NCBI GenBank assembly: GCA_000719025.1 | Contig: JODP01000004.1 | Location: 434,001 to 498,000 of the forward strand | Reading direction: 5' to 3' | Source of the DNA: Kineosporia aurantiaca JCM 3230 | Lineage (GTDB): Bacteria; Actinomycetota; Actinomycetes; Actinomycetales; Kineosporiaceae | Length of the DNA: 64,000 nt | Shown here: positions 1 to 8,887 of the stretch, piece after piece | Numbering within the stretch: position 1 is the first letter of the stretch | How the letters are laid out: each line of letters begins with the position of its first letter | Notes under the pieces: model-generated | The model's input: the letters and a program-made list of their open reading frames with translations, nothing else | What the model was told of the DNA's origin: nothing | The model's database searches: none | Position numbers and translations under genes: made by a program

Positions 1-1042
1 AGGTGCCGCCGGAGATCTCGGTGCCGTACATGTCGACGGCCGGGTACTGGTTGTGCACGGTGGTGATCTTGTCGAGGCTGCCGCCGTAGTCGTGCCAAGC
101 GATCCCGCCGAACAGCGAATCATTGCGCACCGCGGCGTCGTTCACGGTCTGGGCCGAGGTAGCGTCGTAGTCCGCGGGGTTCCAGTCGTGCACAACCACT
201 TTGGTGCTCAGTCCGGCTGCGTGCAGCTTGGGCAGGAGTTCCGATCCGACGAAGTAGTCCAGACCGTTGGCGTCCCAGCCCATGGAGGGCATGTCGGCGC
301 GGTTGACGCCGGGCTCGTTCTGCGGCGTGACCAGGCTGACCTTCACACCGTTCTTGGCGTACTCCTGGAGGTACTTCACGAAGTAGCTGGCGTAGGTGCC
401 GTAGTACTGCGCCTGCAGATGCCCGCCGAGCATGGTGTTGGTGTCTTTCATCCATCCCGGAGCGCTCCACGGTGAGCCCATGACGGTCAAGGCCGGGTTG
501 AGCGACAGGGCCTGCTTGGTCAGCGGCAGCACGTCGGCGGTGTCGTGCTGCACGGTGAAGTTGTTCAGGTTCGGGTCCACGCCGCCGTCGTCGTAGGAGT
601 AGGCCGAGCGGGCCAGGTCCGAGGCGCCCATCGGGTTGCGCAGCAGGCTGATCCCAATGCCTTTGTCGTAGCTGAACAGCTTCTGCATCACCGCGTCGCG
701 GGTGGCCGCCGACAGCAGGCCGCCGCTGTTGAGCAGCCAGCCGGCGCTGTCGGTCATCGAGGCGCCGCCCCCGGTGAACTGCTGGTACTTCGTAGCGTCG
801 TTGACCGTGATGTTCGTTCCGCTGCCGCCGGTTCCGGCGGCGAACGTGACCGGCGTCTGCTGTTGCAGTCCGCGGGTGACGGTTCGGCCGCCGGCGTCAC
901 TCGTGGTGGTCAGCCAGACGTTGGCGGTCTCTCCCGCGGCCTGGGCCGGTGGGGCGCTGAAACCGACGAAGGCGAAACCGGTTACGGACAGGGCCGCGAC
1001 CGCCGATATCACGGCACGACGATGGATCGATCGTTGGGACAT
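1..1042 (-). CDS. GH30 glycoside hydrolase, secreted (3' end beyond window)
   Basis: Reverse-strand frame open from an ATG at 1042 to the left edge, about 347 residues seen; the C-terminus is cut by the window. A GAGGAG ribosome site lies just upstream. The N-terminus is a signal peptide (twin Arg near residues 8-9, hydrophobic core, then AQA-AG at about 36). Family GH30 motifs are present: the PQNEP acid/base Glu at residue 243 and the nucleophile in TEISGG at residue 342, on a TIM-barrel scaffold with SPWSAPGWM. GH30 enzymes hydrolyse beta-glucosyl or beta-xylosyl linkages outside the cell; the exact substrate cannot be read here. It follows a second GH30 gene in the same orientation after a 126-base gap that holds a hairpin, so it may have its own promoter. 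The pair sits beside a LacI regulator. Confidence 0.88.
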   Translation of the reverse strand, partial: MSQRSIHRRAVISAVAALSVTGFAFVGFSAPPAQAAGETANVWLTTTSDAGGRTVTRGLQQQTPVTFAAGTGGSGTNITVNDATKYQQFTGGGASMTDSAGWLLNSGGLLSAATRDAVMQKLFSYDKGIGISLLRNPMGASDLARSAYSYDDGGVDPNLNNFTVQHDTADVLPLTKQALSLNPALTVMGSPWSAPGWMKDTNTMLGGHLQAQYYGTYASYFVKYLQEYAKNGVKVSLVTPQNEPGVNRADMPSMGWDANGLDYFVGSELLPKLHAAGLSTKVVVHDWNPADYDATSAQTVNDAAVRNDSLFGGIAWHDYGGSLDKITTVHNQYPAVDMYGTEISGGT

Positions 1043-1108
1043 GGTGAACTCCTCGAACTCCAGTCGGGGTGGAGCGAGCGAGGCCTGCCGTAGGACAGGC
1101 CCGGAGGG

Positions 1109-1134
1109 GCCGTGCTCGCCTGAGCGAGCACGGC
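1109..1134 (-). terminator. Hairpin between the two GH30 genes
   Basis: Perfect 11-bp inverted repeat (GCCGTGCTCGC / GCGAGCACGGC) around a 4-base loop, 35 bases beyond the stop of the GH30 gene at 1169-3094. There is no clear U-run. Probably a transcription terminator or mRNA-stabilising hairpin that separates the two glycosidase genes. Confidence 0.55.
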
Positions 1135-1168
1135 GTGATCGGAACCGGGCCGGAAAGCCCCGGTCAGA

Positions 1169-3094
<1,926 letters not shown>

Positions 3095-3130
3095 AGCTCT
3101 CCTCATTGTGAGCTCGAGGACCACTCGGAT

Positions 3131-3150
3131 CTGAAACAAACTGAAACAAA
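3131..3150. promoter_or_regulatory. Tandem decamer in GH30/LacI divergent promoter
   Basis: Two exact copies of CTGAAACAAA, back to back, about 37 bases upstream of the GH30 start and 58 bases upstream of the LacI-gene start. The TGAAAC core matches the half-site of the perfect palindrome found before the rhamnosidase gene (19683-19694). Probably a transcription-factor site; LacI-family binding is inferred only. Confidence 0.45.
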
Positions 3151-3207
3151 GGGTCGTGTTACGGCCTGAGAAGAACATCGCGGGATCCGCGTGTCAAGGT
3201 TCTTGCG

Positions 3208-4311
3208 GTGCGCGGAAAGACCGAGATGGCGGTGGACGGGCCGGGTTATGATGCCACTCATGACCCGATCGCATGTAACAGCCGGGAGCTAGTCATTCCT
3301 GGGTCGAGAGCCACGGTGCGGGACATCGCCTCCGAGACCGGGGTGTCGATCGCGACGGTCTCCCGGGTGCTCAACGGCCAGGCCCACGTCGCCGCCCACA
3401 CCCGCTCCCTGGTGATGGCGGCGCTGGAACGGCGCGGCGGCCTGGGCCCGGAACCCCGGTCGGCGCAGGGTCGCCGAGCCCGGGCCGGCGTGTACGTACG
3501 CTGCCCGTACGTCCTCACCGACTACTTCGGCCTGATCGTCTCCTCGGTCGCCCAGGCCCTCGACCAGCAGAACATCCCGCTGATCCTGAACGCCGGTGAG
3601 GCCGCGCAACGGTCCTCGGTGCTGCCGGGCCTGTCGGCCCGCACCGACGTCGGCGGGGCGATCCTCATCCTCCCCCCGGAGACCGGGGACGACCTGGTGG
3701 CCCTGCGGGCCGACGGCTTCCCGTTCGTCGTCATCGATCCCCGCACCAAGGTGCCGCGCAACATCGCCTCGGTGTCGGCGGCCCACTTCGCCGGGGCCCG
3801 GGCGATCACGTCGCACCTGATCGAGCTGGGCCACCGAAGGATCGGGGTGATCGGTGGTCCCCCGAACTGGCTGGCCAGCGACGCCCGGCTGACCGGGCAC
3901 ACCGCCGCCATGGCCGAGGCGGGCGTGCTGCCCTCGGCCCAGCTGTTCCGGCCCACGGAGGCGACGGTCGAGCACGGCTACCGGGCGGCCCTGGAGTTGC
4001 TGGACCTGGCCGAACCCCCGACCGCGCTCATCGGGTTCTCCGACAAGTCGGCGGTCGGCGCCCTGCGGGCCGCCGCCGAGCGCGGCCTGCGGGTCCCCGA
4101 CGACCTCTCGGTCACCGGATTCGACGACATCGACCTGAGCCAGGCCACCCATCCCATGCTGACCACGGTGCGCCAGCCTCTCGAGGAGATGGGCCGGATG
4201 GCGGTCAGCCTGCTACGCCGCCTGATGAACGGGCACGAGGTGGAGGCCCTGCACATCGAACTGGCCACCGAGCTGGTGATTCGCGGTTCGACCGGCCCGG
4301 TGCCGGGTTAG
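3208..4311 (+). CDS. LacI-family transcriptional regulator
   Basis: Up to 367 residues. A LacI helix-turn-helix (TVRDIASETGVSIATVSRVLNG) begins near residue 36 and is followed by a hinge and a periplasmic-binding-protein-like effector domain (ALIGFSDKSAVGALRAA, SVTGFDDIDLS, TTVRQPLEEMG). The long N-terminal extension is unusual, so the true start is uncertain: GTG 3208 (used here), ATG 3226 or GTG 3316 are in frame. It is divergent from the two GH30 genes and most likely represses them in response to a sugar. The stop overlaps the stop of the convergent epoxide hydrolase gene by four bases. Confidence 0.85.
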   Translation: MRGKTEMAVDGPGYDATHDPIACNSRELVIPGSRATVRDIASETGVSIATVSRVLNGQAHVAAHTRSLVMAALERRGGLGPEPRSAQGRRARAGVYVRCPYVLTDYFGLIVSSVAQALDQQNIPLILNAGEAAQRSSVLPGLSARTDVGGAILILPPETGDDLVALRADGFPFVVIDPRTKVPRNIASVSAAHFAGARAITSHLIELGHRRIGVIGGPPNWLASDARLTGHTAAMAEAGVLPSAQLFRPTEATVEHGYRAALELLDLAEPPTALIGFSDKSAVGALRAAAERGLRVPDDLSVTGFDDIDLSQATHPMLTTVRQPLEEMGRMAVSLLRRLMNGHEVEALHIELATELVIRGSTGPVPG

Positions 4312-5477
4312 CCCTTGGCGCCGATCTGGGAGCGCAGGCTTCTGAGGCCGGTGCGGATTTCGCCGACCAGGATCTCAGGCTGCTCGAAAGCGGCGAAGTG
4401 CCCACCCTTCTCCGCCTCGCCGTAGTGAATCAGGTTGCTGTACGTGTCCTCGATCCAGGTTCGCGCCAGCAGCGGGATGTCGCGCGGGAACACGGTCACG
4501 GCTACCGGCAGCGCCACCTTGGGGCCGGCCAGGCTGCTCGACTTGTTCTCCCAGTAGATCCGCCCGGACGAAGCAGCGCTGTTCGTGAACCAGTAGAGCG
4601 AGATCGCGTCGAGCATGTCATCGGTGCTCAGGGCGTCCTCGGCGAGCCCTTGGTTGTCGGTCTTGGACTGGAACTTCTCGTAGATCCAGGCGGCCTGACC
4701 GGCCGGGGAGTCGGCCAGGGCGATGCCCACGGTCTCCGGCTTCGTGGCCTGAAGATGGCTGGAACCGCCGAGTTCGCCCGTGTACAGGGCGACGGTGTCC
4801 AGGGCACGGCGTTCTTCGGGGGACAGATCTTCGGGAATCACTGCGGGAAGGGCGTACTGGTTGTTCAGGTGGATTCCCAGAAGTCCTTCCGGCTGCATGA
4901 CCCCGAGGGCGGTGGTCACCACGGCGCCCCAGTCGCCCCCCTGAGCGGCCCAGCGCTCGTATCCCAGACGCGTCATCAATTCCGCCCACGCGCTCGCGAC
5001 CCGCGAAACCGTCCATCCCGTCCCTTCCGGCTTCTGGGAGAAGCCGAACCCGGGCATCGACGGGATGACGACGTCGAAGGAGTCTGCGATGTCGCCCCCG
5101 AACGCCACCGGGTCGGTCAGGGGGCCGATCAGCTTGAGGAAATCGACGAACGAGCCCGGCCATCCGTGGGTCAGGATGAGCGGCATCGCGTTCGGGTTCT
5201 GCGACCGGACGTGGATGAAGTGGATGTCCAGCCCGTCGATCGTGGTCAGGAACTGCGGGAACCGGTTGAGTTCGGACTCGAAGCGGCGCCAGTCGTACTC
5301 CTGCGCCCAGTAGGCGACCAGCGCCTGCGCGTTCTGCAGCCGCACGCCCTGCGACCAGTCGGAGACGGTCTCCGCGCTCGGCCAGCGGGTTCGGGCCAGG
5401 CGCTGCTTCAGGTCCTGGATCTCGGCGTCCGGGACGGCGACGGTGAAGGGGCGGATCAGGGCTGAGGGTGCGGTCAT
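4308..5477 (-). CDS. Epoxide hydrolase (microsomal-type, alpha/beta hydrolase)
   Basis: 389 residues, full length. The N-terminal epoxide-hydrolase domain (IRPFTVAVPDAEIQDLKQRL, RTRWP) precedes an alpha/beta-hydrolase fold. HGWPGS is the oxyanion-hole motif, Asp182 in GGDWG is the likely nucleophile, and the His of GGHFAAFEQPE completes the triad. Family role: hydrolysis of epoxides to diols in the cytoplasm, often detoxification. It is divergent from a TetR gene at 5606, and two near-identical palindromes lie between them, so it is probably repressed by that TetR and induced by its substrate or a related compound. Confidence 0.9.
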   Translation of the reverse strand: MTAPSALIRPFTVAVPDAEIQDLKQRLARTRWPSAETVSDWSQGVRLQNAQALVAYWAQEYDWRRFESELNRFPQFLTTIDGLDIHFIHVRSQNPNAMPLILTHGWPGSFVDFLKLIGPLTDPVAFGGDIADSFDVVIPSMPGFGFSQKPEGTGWTVSRVASAWAELMTRLGYERWAAQGGDWGAVVTTALGVMQPEGLLGIHLNNQYALPAVIPEDLSPEERRALDTVALYTGELGGSSHLQATKPETVGIALADSPAGQAAWIYEKFQSKTDNQGLAEDALSTDDMLDAISLYWFTNSAASSGRIYWENKSSSLAGPKVALPVAVTVFPRDIPLLARTWIEDTYSNLIHYGEAEKGGHFAAFEQPEILVGEIRTGLRSLRSQIGAKG

Positions 5478-5521
5478 GGCCGTGGTCTCCTGCGCTGTGA
5501 GGGTCGGTGTGCCTCATCGAT

Positions 5522-5539
5522 TTGCACACCGCTGTGCAA
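5522..5539. promoter_or_regulatory. TetR-type operator 1
   Basis: TTGCACACCGCTGTGCAA: 7-bp perfect arms (TTGCACA/TGTGCAA) around a 4-base centre. Lies in the epoxide hydrolase/TetR divergent region, one of two such sites 27 bp apart (start to start). Confidence 0.8.
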
Positions 5540-5548
5540 CCTACGCCC

Positions 5549-5566
5549 TTGCACACCAGTGTGCAA
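5549..5566. promoter_or_regulatory. TetR-type operator 2
   Basis: TTGCACACCAGTGTGCAA: 8-bp perfect arms around a 2-base centre. Nearly identical to the site at 5522-5539. The pair is the expected arrangement for TetR autoregulation plus repression of the divergent enzyme gene. Confidence 0.8.
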
Positions 5567-5605
5567 GGATGGCTTCATGCCCATCGATCCCGCCGGAGGC
5601 CTCGC

Positions 5606-6175
5606 ATGAAGGACAACCGCGAGCGCATCCTCGACGTCGCCCTCGAGGTTCTGGGGCGCAACCCGGACGCCGGCATGGGCGAGGTCGCCTCTGCTGCGGG
5701 GGTGGTGCGCCGCACGGTCTACGGGCACTTCCCGTCCCGTACCGAACTGGTGCAAACCCTTGCGCAACGAGCCGTCAGTGAAATCGCCGCCGTGCTCGCC
5801 GAGGTCGACACCGCCGACGCCGCGGCCGATGTGGTGTGGGCCGACTTCATCGCGCGCCTGTGGCCCGTGGTGCACCGCTACCGGGTGCTGGTCGTGCTGC
5901 GTCGCGGCGAGTACGGCCAGGAGATCCACGCGTTGCTCGGGCCGGTCGAGAAGACCCTGGCGGGGATCGTGGCGCGGGGTCAGGACAGCGAGGTGTTCGG
6001 ACGACACCTGCCCCCGGACGTGCTCAGCCAGGTCGCCTGGGGGGCAGTGTTCACCATCGCGGACAACGGCTTCTCTGATGAGGCTGCCGGTGTCCGCGCG
6101 GCAACCATCACGAGCCTGTTCATCCTGGGCGTTGCTGAGGGCCGGGCGAAGGTATTGGCGGATGGCCGGACGTGA
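5606..6175 (+). CDS. TetR-family regulator
   Basis: 189 residues from ATG 5606, which has GGAGG eight bases upstream. An earlier in-frame start exists, but it would run through the operators. The helix-turn-helix is MGEVASAAGVVRRTVYGHFPSRTELV (about residues 27-52); the C-terminal ligand domain is TetR-like with no recognised subfamily. It is divergent from the epoxide hydrolase and almost certainly binds the two TTGCACA palindromes between the genes. Confidence 0.88.
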   Translation: MKDNRERILDVALEVLGRNPDAGMGEVASAAGVVRRTVYGHFPSRTELVQTLAQRAVSEIAAVLAEVDTADAAADVVWADFIARLWPVVHRYRVLVVLRRGEYGQEIHALLGPVEKTLAGIVARGQDSEVFGRHLPPDVLSQVAWGAVFTIADNGFSDEAAGVRAATITSLFILGVAEGRAKVLADGRT

Positions 6176-6262
6176 TGGGTGGGCTGGCTGACCTGAGCCG
6201 CGGGCCGGGGAGAGACTCGGATGGAGGTATCGGCGGGTGACGAGGGGGCGTAGCAGCTGTCC

Positions 6263-8731
6263 TCAGCCGAGCACCTGCCGAATCGCTGCCTCAAGCTGCT
6301 TGTTCCGTGTCTCCCGAGCTTGAAGAAGAGCAGCCTGCAGCAGCGGCCCCGCAAGATCGGCTCGTCCGAGTTCGATCTGGGTGAGTCCACAGCCGAGCAG
6401 TGAATGTGCCAGCCGGTTGCGGTCACCGATTGAGGCGGCGACCGCGGCCGCCAGTTCGTGGCTGTTAAGAGCGGCCTCCCACCTCCCCATCCGACGGAGG
6501 GCGGTGCCCAGGTTGTCCTGGGTCTCCGCCCCGGCTGCGACCTCTCCGGCGGTCTGGTGCCGGACGAGGGCTTGATTCAGAACCTCGAGCGCGGCCTCGG
6601 GCCGGCCCTCGTCGATCAGAAGGGCCCCCAGGCTGTCCAGCACTTCGGCGAGTAGCATCGTGTCACCGATGCTTTCGGCCAGGTCGTGTGCTTCGAGGAC
6701 GTCGGACCGGGCCTGGTCCAGTCGGCCCAGCCGTCGCAGCGTCAGGCTGCGGTTGTTCAGAGCGATCGCGAGTAGGTGTTTCTCCTTCGCTGCACGGGCT
6801 GCGGCGATCGCCGGATCGAGGTGCTCGAGGGCCGCCTGGTCGCGGCCCAGGCGCTGGTAGGCCAGACCGAGGTTGCTCTGGGCCCGAGCCTGCCGCAGGT
6901 CCGGATCCGGGTCGATCAGCCGGGCCTGAGCCAGTCCGGCCTCAAACCAGCGGACCGACTGCTCGAACTGCCCGGTCCGCGAGTAGGCAGCGCCCAGGAT
7001 GCCGCAGGTCCGGTCGGCCGCTTGGTGGTCGTCCGCACCGACCAGCCGCACTGCGTCGTGTAGATGCCTGATCGCGTCATCGAGAAGCCCGAGAAATTGC
7101 TCGGCAATACCCAGGTGTTCCAGAGCGGAGAGAAGGTGCCCGGGCTGATGGTCCCGCTGGGCGGCCTCCACGGCCTGCCCGTGTAGCCGGACCGCGTCGG
7201 CATGGAACCCGGCGGCCATGAACACCCGCCAGGACGCGTCGGAGATCCGGTACACCCAGGGCCAGCTCTCCTGGTCAAAGGCTTCGGCAACGAAGCTGAG
7301 GATCCCGCTGCGCTCAGCGGTGAGCCAGGCAACCGCAGCATCTGAACGGACGATCGGTGCCAGATCGGGAGCCGGACCCGCCGGCCTGTCCGCCGAGGTA
7401 GGGCCGAACATCCGGCTGGCCCGGTCGAGAGCGTGCCAGTAGTAGTTACCGAGGCGGTCAACCACCGTCCTGTCGTCCGGGGGCCGATCGCTCTCCTGAC
7501 GGGCGCAGTCCCGTAACAGGTCGTGCATGGCCAGCCGGCCCGGGCGCGGCTCGATCAGCAGCCGAGCGCGCCGCAGATCGCGCAAATGGTCACGCGCCTG
7601 CACCACACCGATGCCGGCCAGGGCCGCACCGAGGTAGGCATCGAACTCCATTGTCGGCGCTGCCCCTAGCCAGGAAAAGGTGCGGACCACCGATGGGGGC
7701 AGCGCAGGCAGGGACCAGGACAGGACGGTCCGTACCGTCGACCGCGCGTCTCCGGCCGAGAACAGCCCGAGGCCATGGTCACCGTCGTTCAGCTCTTCCA
7801 CGACCGTTGCCAGGCCGCCTGGACGATCGATTGCCGTTCCCGCGATTACCCGCAGGGCCAGCGGCAGGCCCCCGCACCCGGCCACCACCGATTCCATCAG
7901 GGCCGGATCGTCCGCAGAGCCGACGAGCTCGGCCACCAATTGTGCGCTGTGCTGATCGGGGAGCACGTCCAGATCGATCCCGACCAAGTCCCGTCGGTAT
8001 CTCAGCGACTCCAGCCCGGAGCGGGAGGTGATGACGATCATGCCGGGTGATGGTCCCGGTAGCAGCGCTTCCACTTGCTCGGCGTCGCGGGCGTTGTCGA
8101 ACACGATGAGCACGCGCCGGGTGGCCACCCGGGACCGGAGAAGATCGATGCGAGCCTGCCGCCCGGTGGGCTGGTCGGTGTCCGGCACCCCCAGGCCCCG
8201 GAGCAGATCGGCCAGGGCGGCCGACTGATCAAGCGGCAGGTCCGAGCCGTACCCGCGAAGATCGACATAGAGCGAGCCGTCCGGGAAGGCGTCTTGGTGG
8301 CGATGCCCCCAGTGCAGCACCAGTTCAGTCTTGCCGACTCCGCCCATGCCGCTGACCGTGACTTGCCGTACGCCGGTGGCCGTGTCGGACAGCACCGCGT
8401 CCAGCAGCTCCATCTCCACGGTACGACCAACGAAAGTCTTGGCCGCAAAGGGCAATTGACGCTGCGGAGGGGTACGGTCCCGACTCGGCTGGACACGCTT
8501 CCAGGCACGCAGCCAACGTTCCAGATCTTCGGGGGCACCGAAGGCGGAAGCCATGGCCAGAACCATGTTTCGGGTGACTCCGCGCCGACCGGCGAAAAGG
8601 TCGGAGACCGAGCTGTTCGACTTCCCGATAGCGCGGGCCACGCTGGACTGCTTACGGGTGGGCCCGGCCAGCTCGATCAGGGCCAGTCGAAGGTCTTCGA
8701 CCGTCTCGAGTTCGTCAGGGTCGGACCACAT
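6263..8731 (-). CDS. XRE-NB-ARC-TPR regulator (AfsR-like STAND ATPase without a SARP domain)
   Basis: 822 residues from ATG 8731; a longer in-frame start at 8866 lacks a clear ribosome site. Domains in order: XRE-type helix-turn-helix (about residues 10-60, RKQSSVARAIGKSNSSVSDLFAGRRG), NB-ARC ATPase with P-loop GMGGVGKTE (Lys134) and downstream LIVFDNA (Walker B-like), a winged-helix linker, then TPR repeats from about residue 480 to the end. This is the architecture of signal-transduction STAND ATPases common in Actinomycetota, in which nucleotide binding and an unknown ligand control DNA binding. It is divergent from the two NACHT-membrane genes at 8888 and 11326, so it may control them; that link is inference from position. 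Confidence 0.85.
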   Translation of the reverse strand: MWSDPDELETVEDLRLALIELAGPTRKQSSVARAIGKSNSSVSDLFAGRRGVTRNMVLAMASAFGAPEDLERWLRAWKRVQPSRDRTPPQRQLPFAAKTFVGRTVEMELLDAVLSDTATGVRQVTVSGMGGVGKTELVLHWGHRHQDAFPDGSLYVDLRGYGSDLPLDQSAALADLLRGLGVPDTDQPTGRQARIDLLRSRVATRRVLIVFDNARDAEQVEALLPGPSPGMIVITSRSGLESLRYRRDLVGIDLDVLPDQHSAQLVAELVGSADDPALMESVVAGCGGLPLALRVIAGTAIDRPGGLATVVEELNDGDHGLGLFSAGDARSTVRTVLSWSLPALPPSVVRTFSWLGAAPTMEFDAYLGAALAGIGVVQARDHLRDLRRARLLIEPRPGRLAMHDLLRDCARQESDRPPDDRTVVDRLGNYYWHALDRASRMFGPTSADRPAGPAPDLAPIVRSDAAVAWLTAERSGILSFVAEAFDQESWPWVYRISDASWRVFMAAGFHADAVRLHGQAVEAAQRDHQPGHLLSALEHLGIAEQFLGLLDDAIRHLHDAVRLVGADDHQAADRTCGILGAAYSRTGQFEQSVRWFEAGLAQARLIDPDPDLRQARAQSNLGLAYQRLGRDQAALEHLDPAIAAARAAKEKHLLAIALNNRSLTLRRLGRLDQARSDVLEAHDLAESIGDTMLLAEVLDSLGALLIDEGRPEAALEVLNQALVRHQTAGEVAAGAETQDNLGTALRRMGRWEAALNSHELAAAVAASIGDRNRLAHSLLGCGLTQIELGRADLAGPLLQAALLQARETRNKQLEAAIRQVLG

Positions 8732-8762
8732 GTCCCCCGCTTCCGCAAAGCCCGGACCGGCA

Positions 8763-8790
8763 CTGTTCGGTGCAGAACAGAAAAAACAGT
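8763..8790. promoter_or_regulatory. CTGTTC palindrome and extra half-site in the NB-ARC/NACHT divergent promoter
   Basis: CTGTTC-GGTGCA-GAACAG is an inverted repeat with 6-bp arms, followed ten bases on by a further AACAG half-site within an A-run. It is in the only AT-richer stretch of the 156-base region between divergent genes. Possible operator for the XRE-NB-ARC regulator. Confidence 0.4.
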
Positions 8791-8887
8791 ACAGGAAGGC
8801 CTCAGAGCCAAGACGTCGGATTTCACCCACTGATGCACGATGACCAGATAGGGAACAAGGACGCACGGAGGAGACCGGGGGCGCACG

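Noticed and set aside
6263..8731. SARP (antibiotic regulatory protein) call
   Set aside because: The N-terminus is an XRE helix-turn-helix and there is no BTAD domain; only the NB-ARC-TPR part resembles AfsR.
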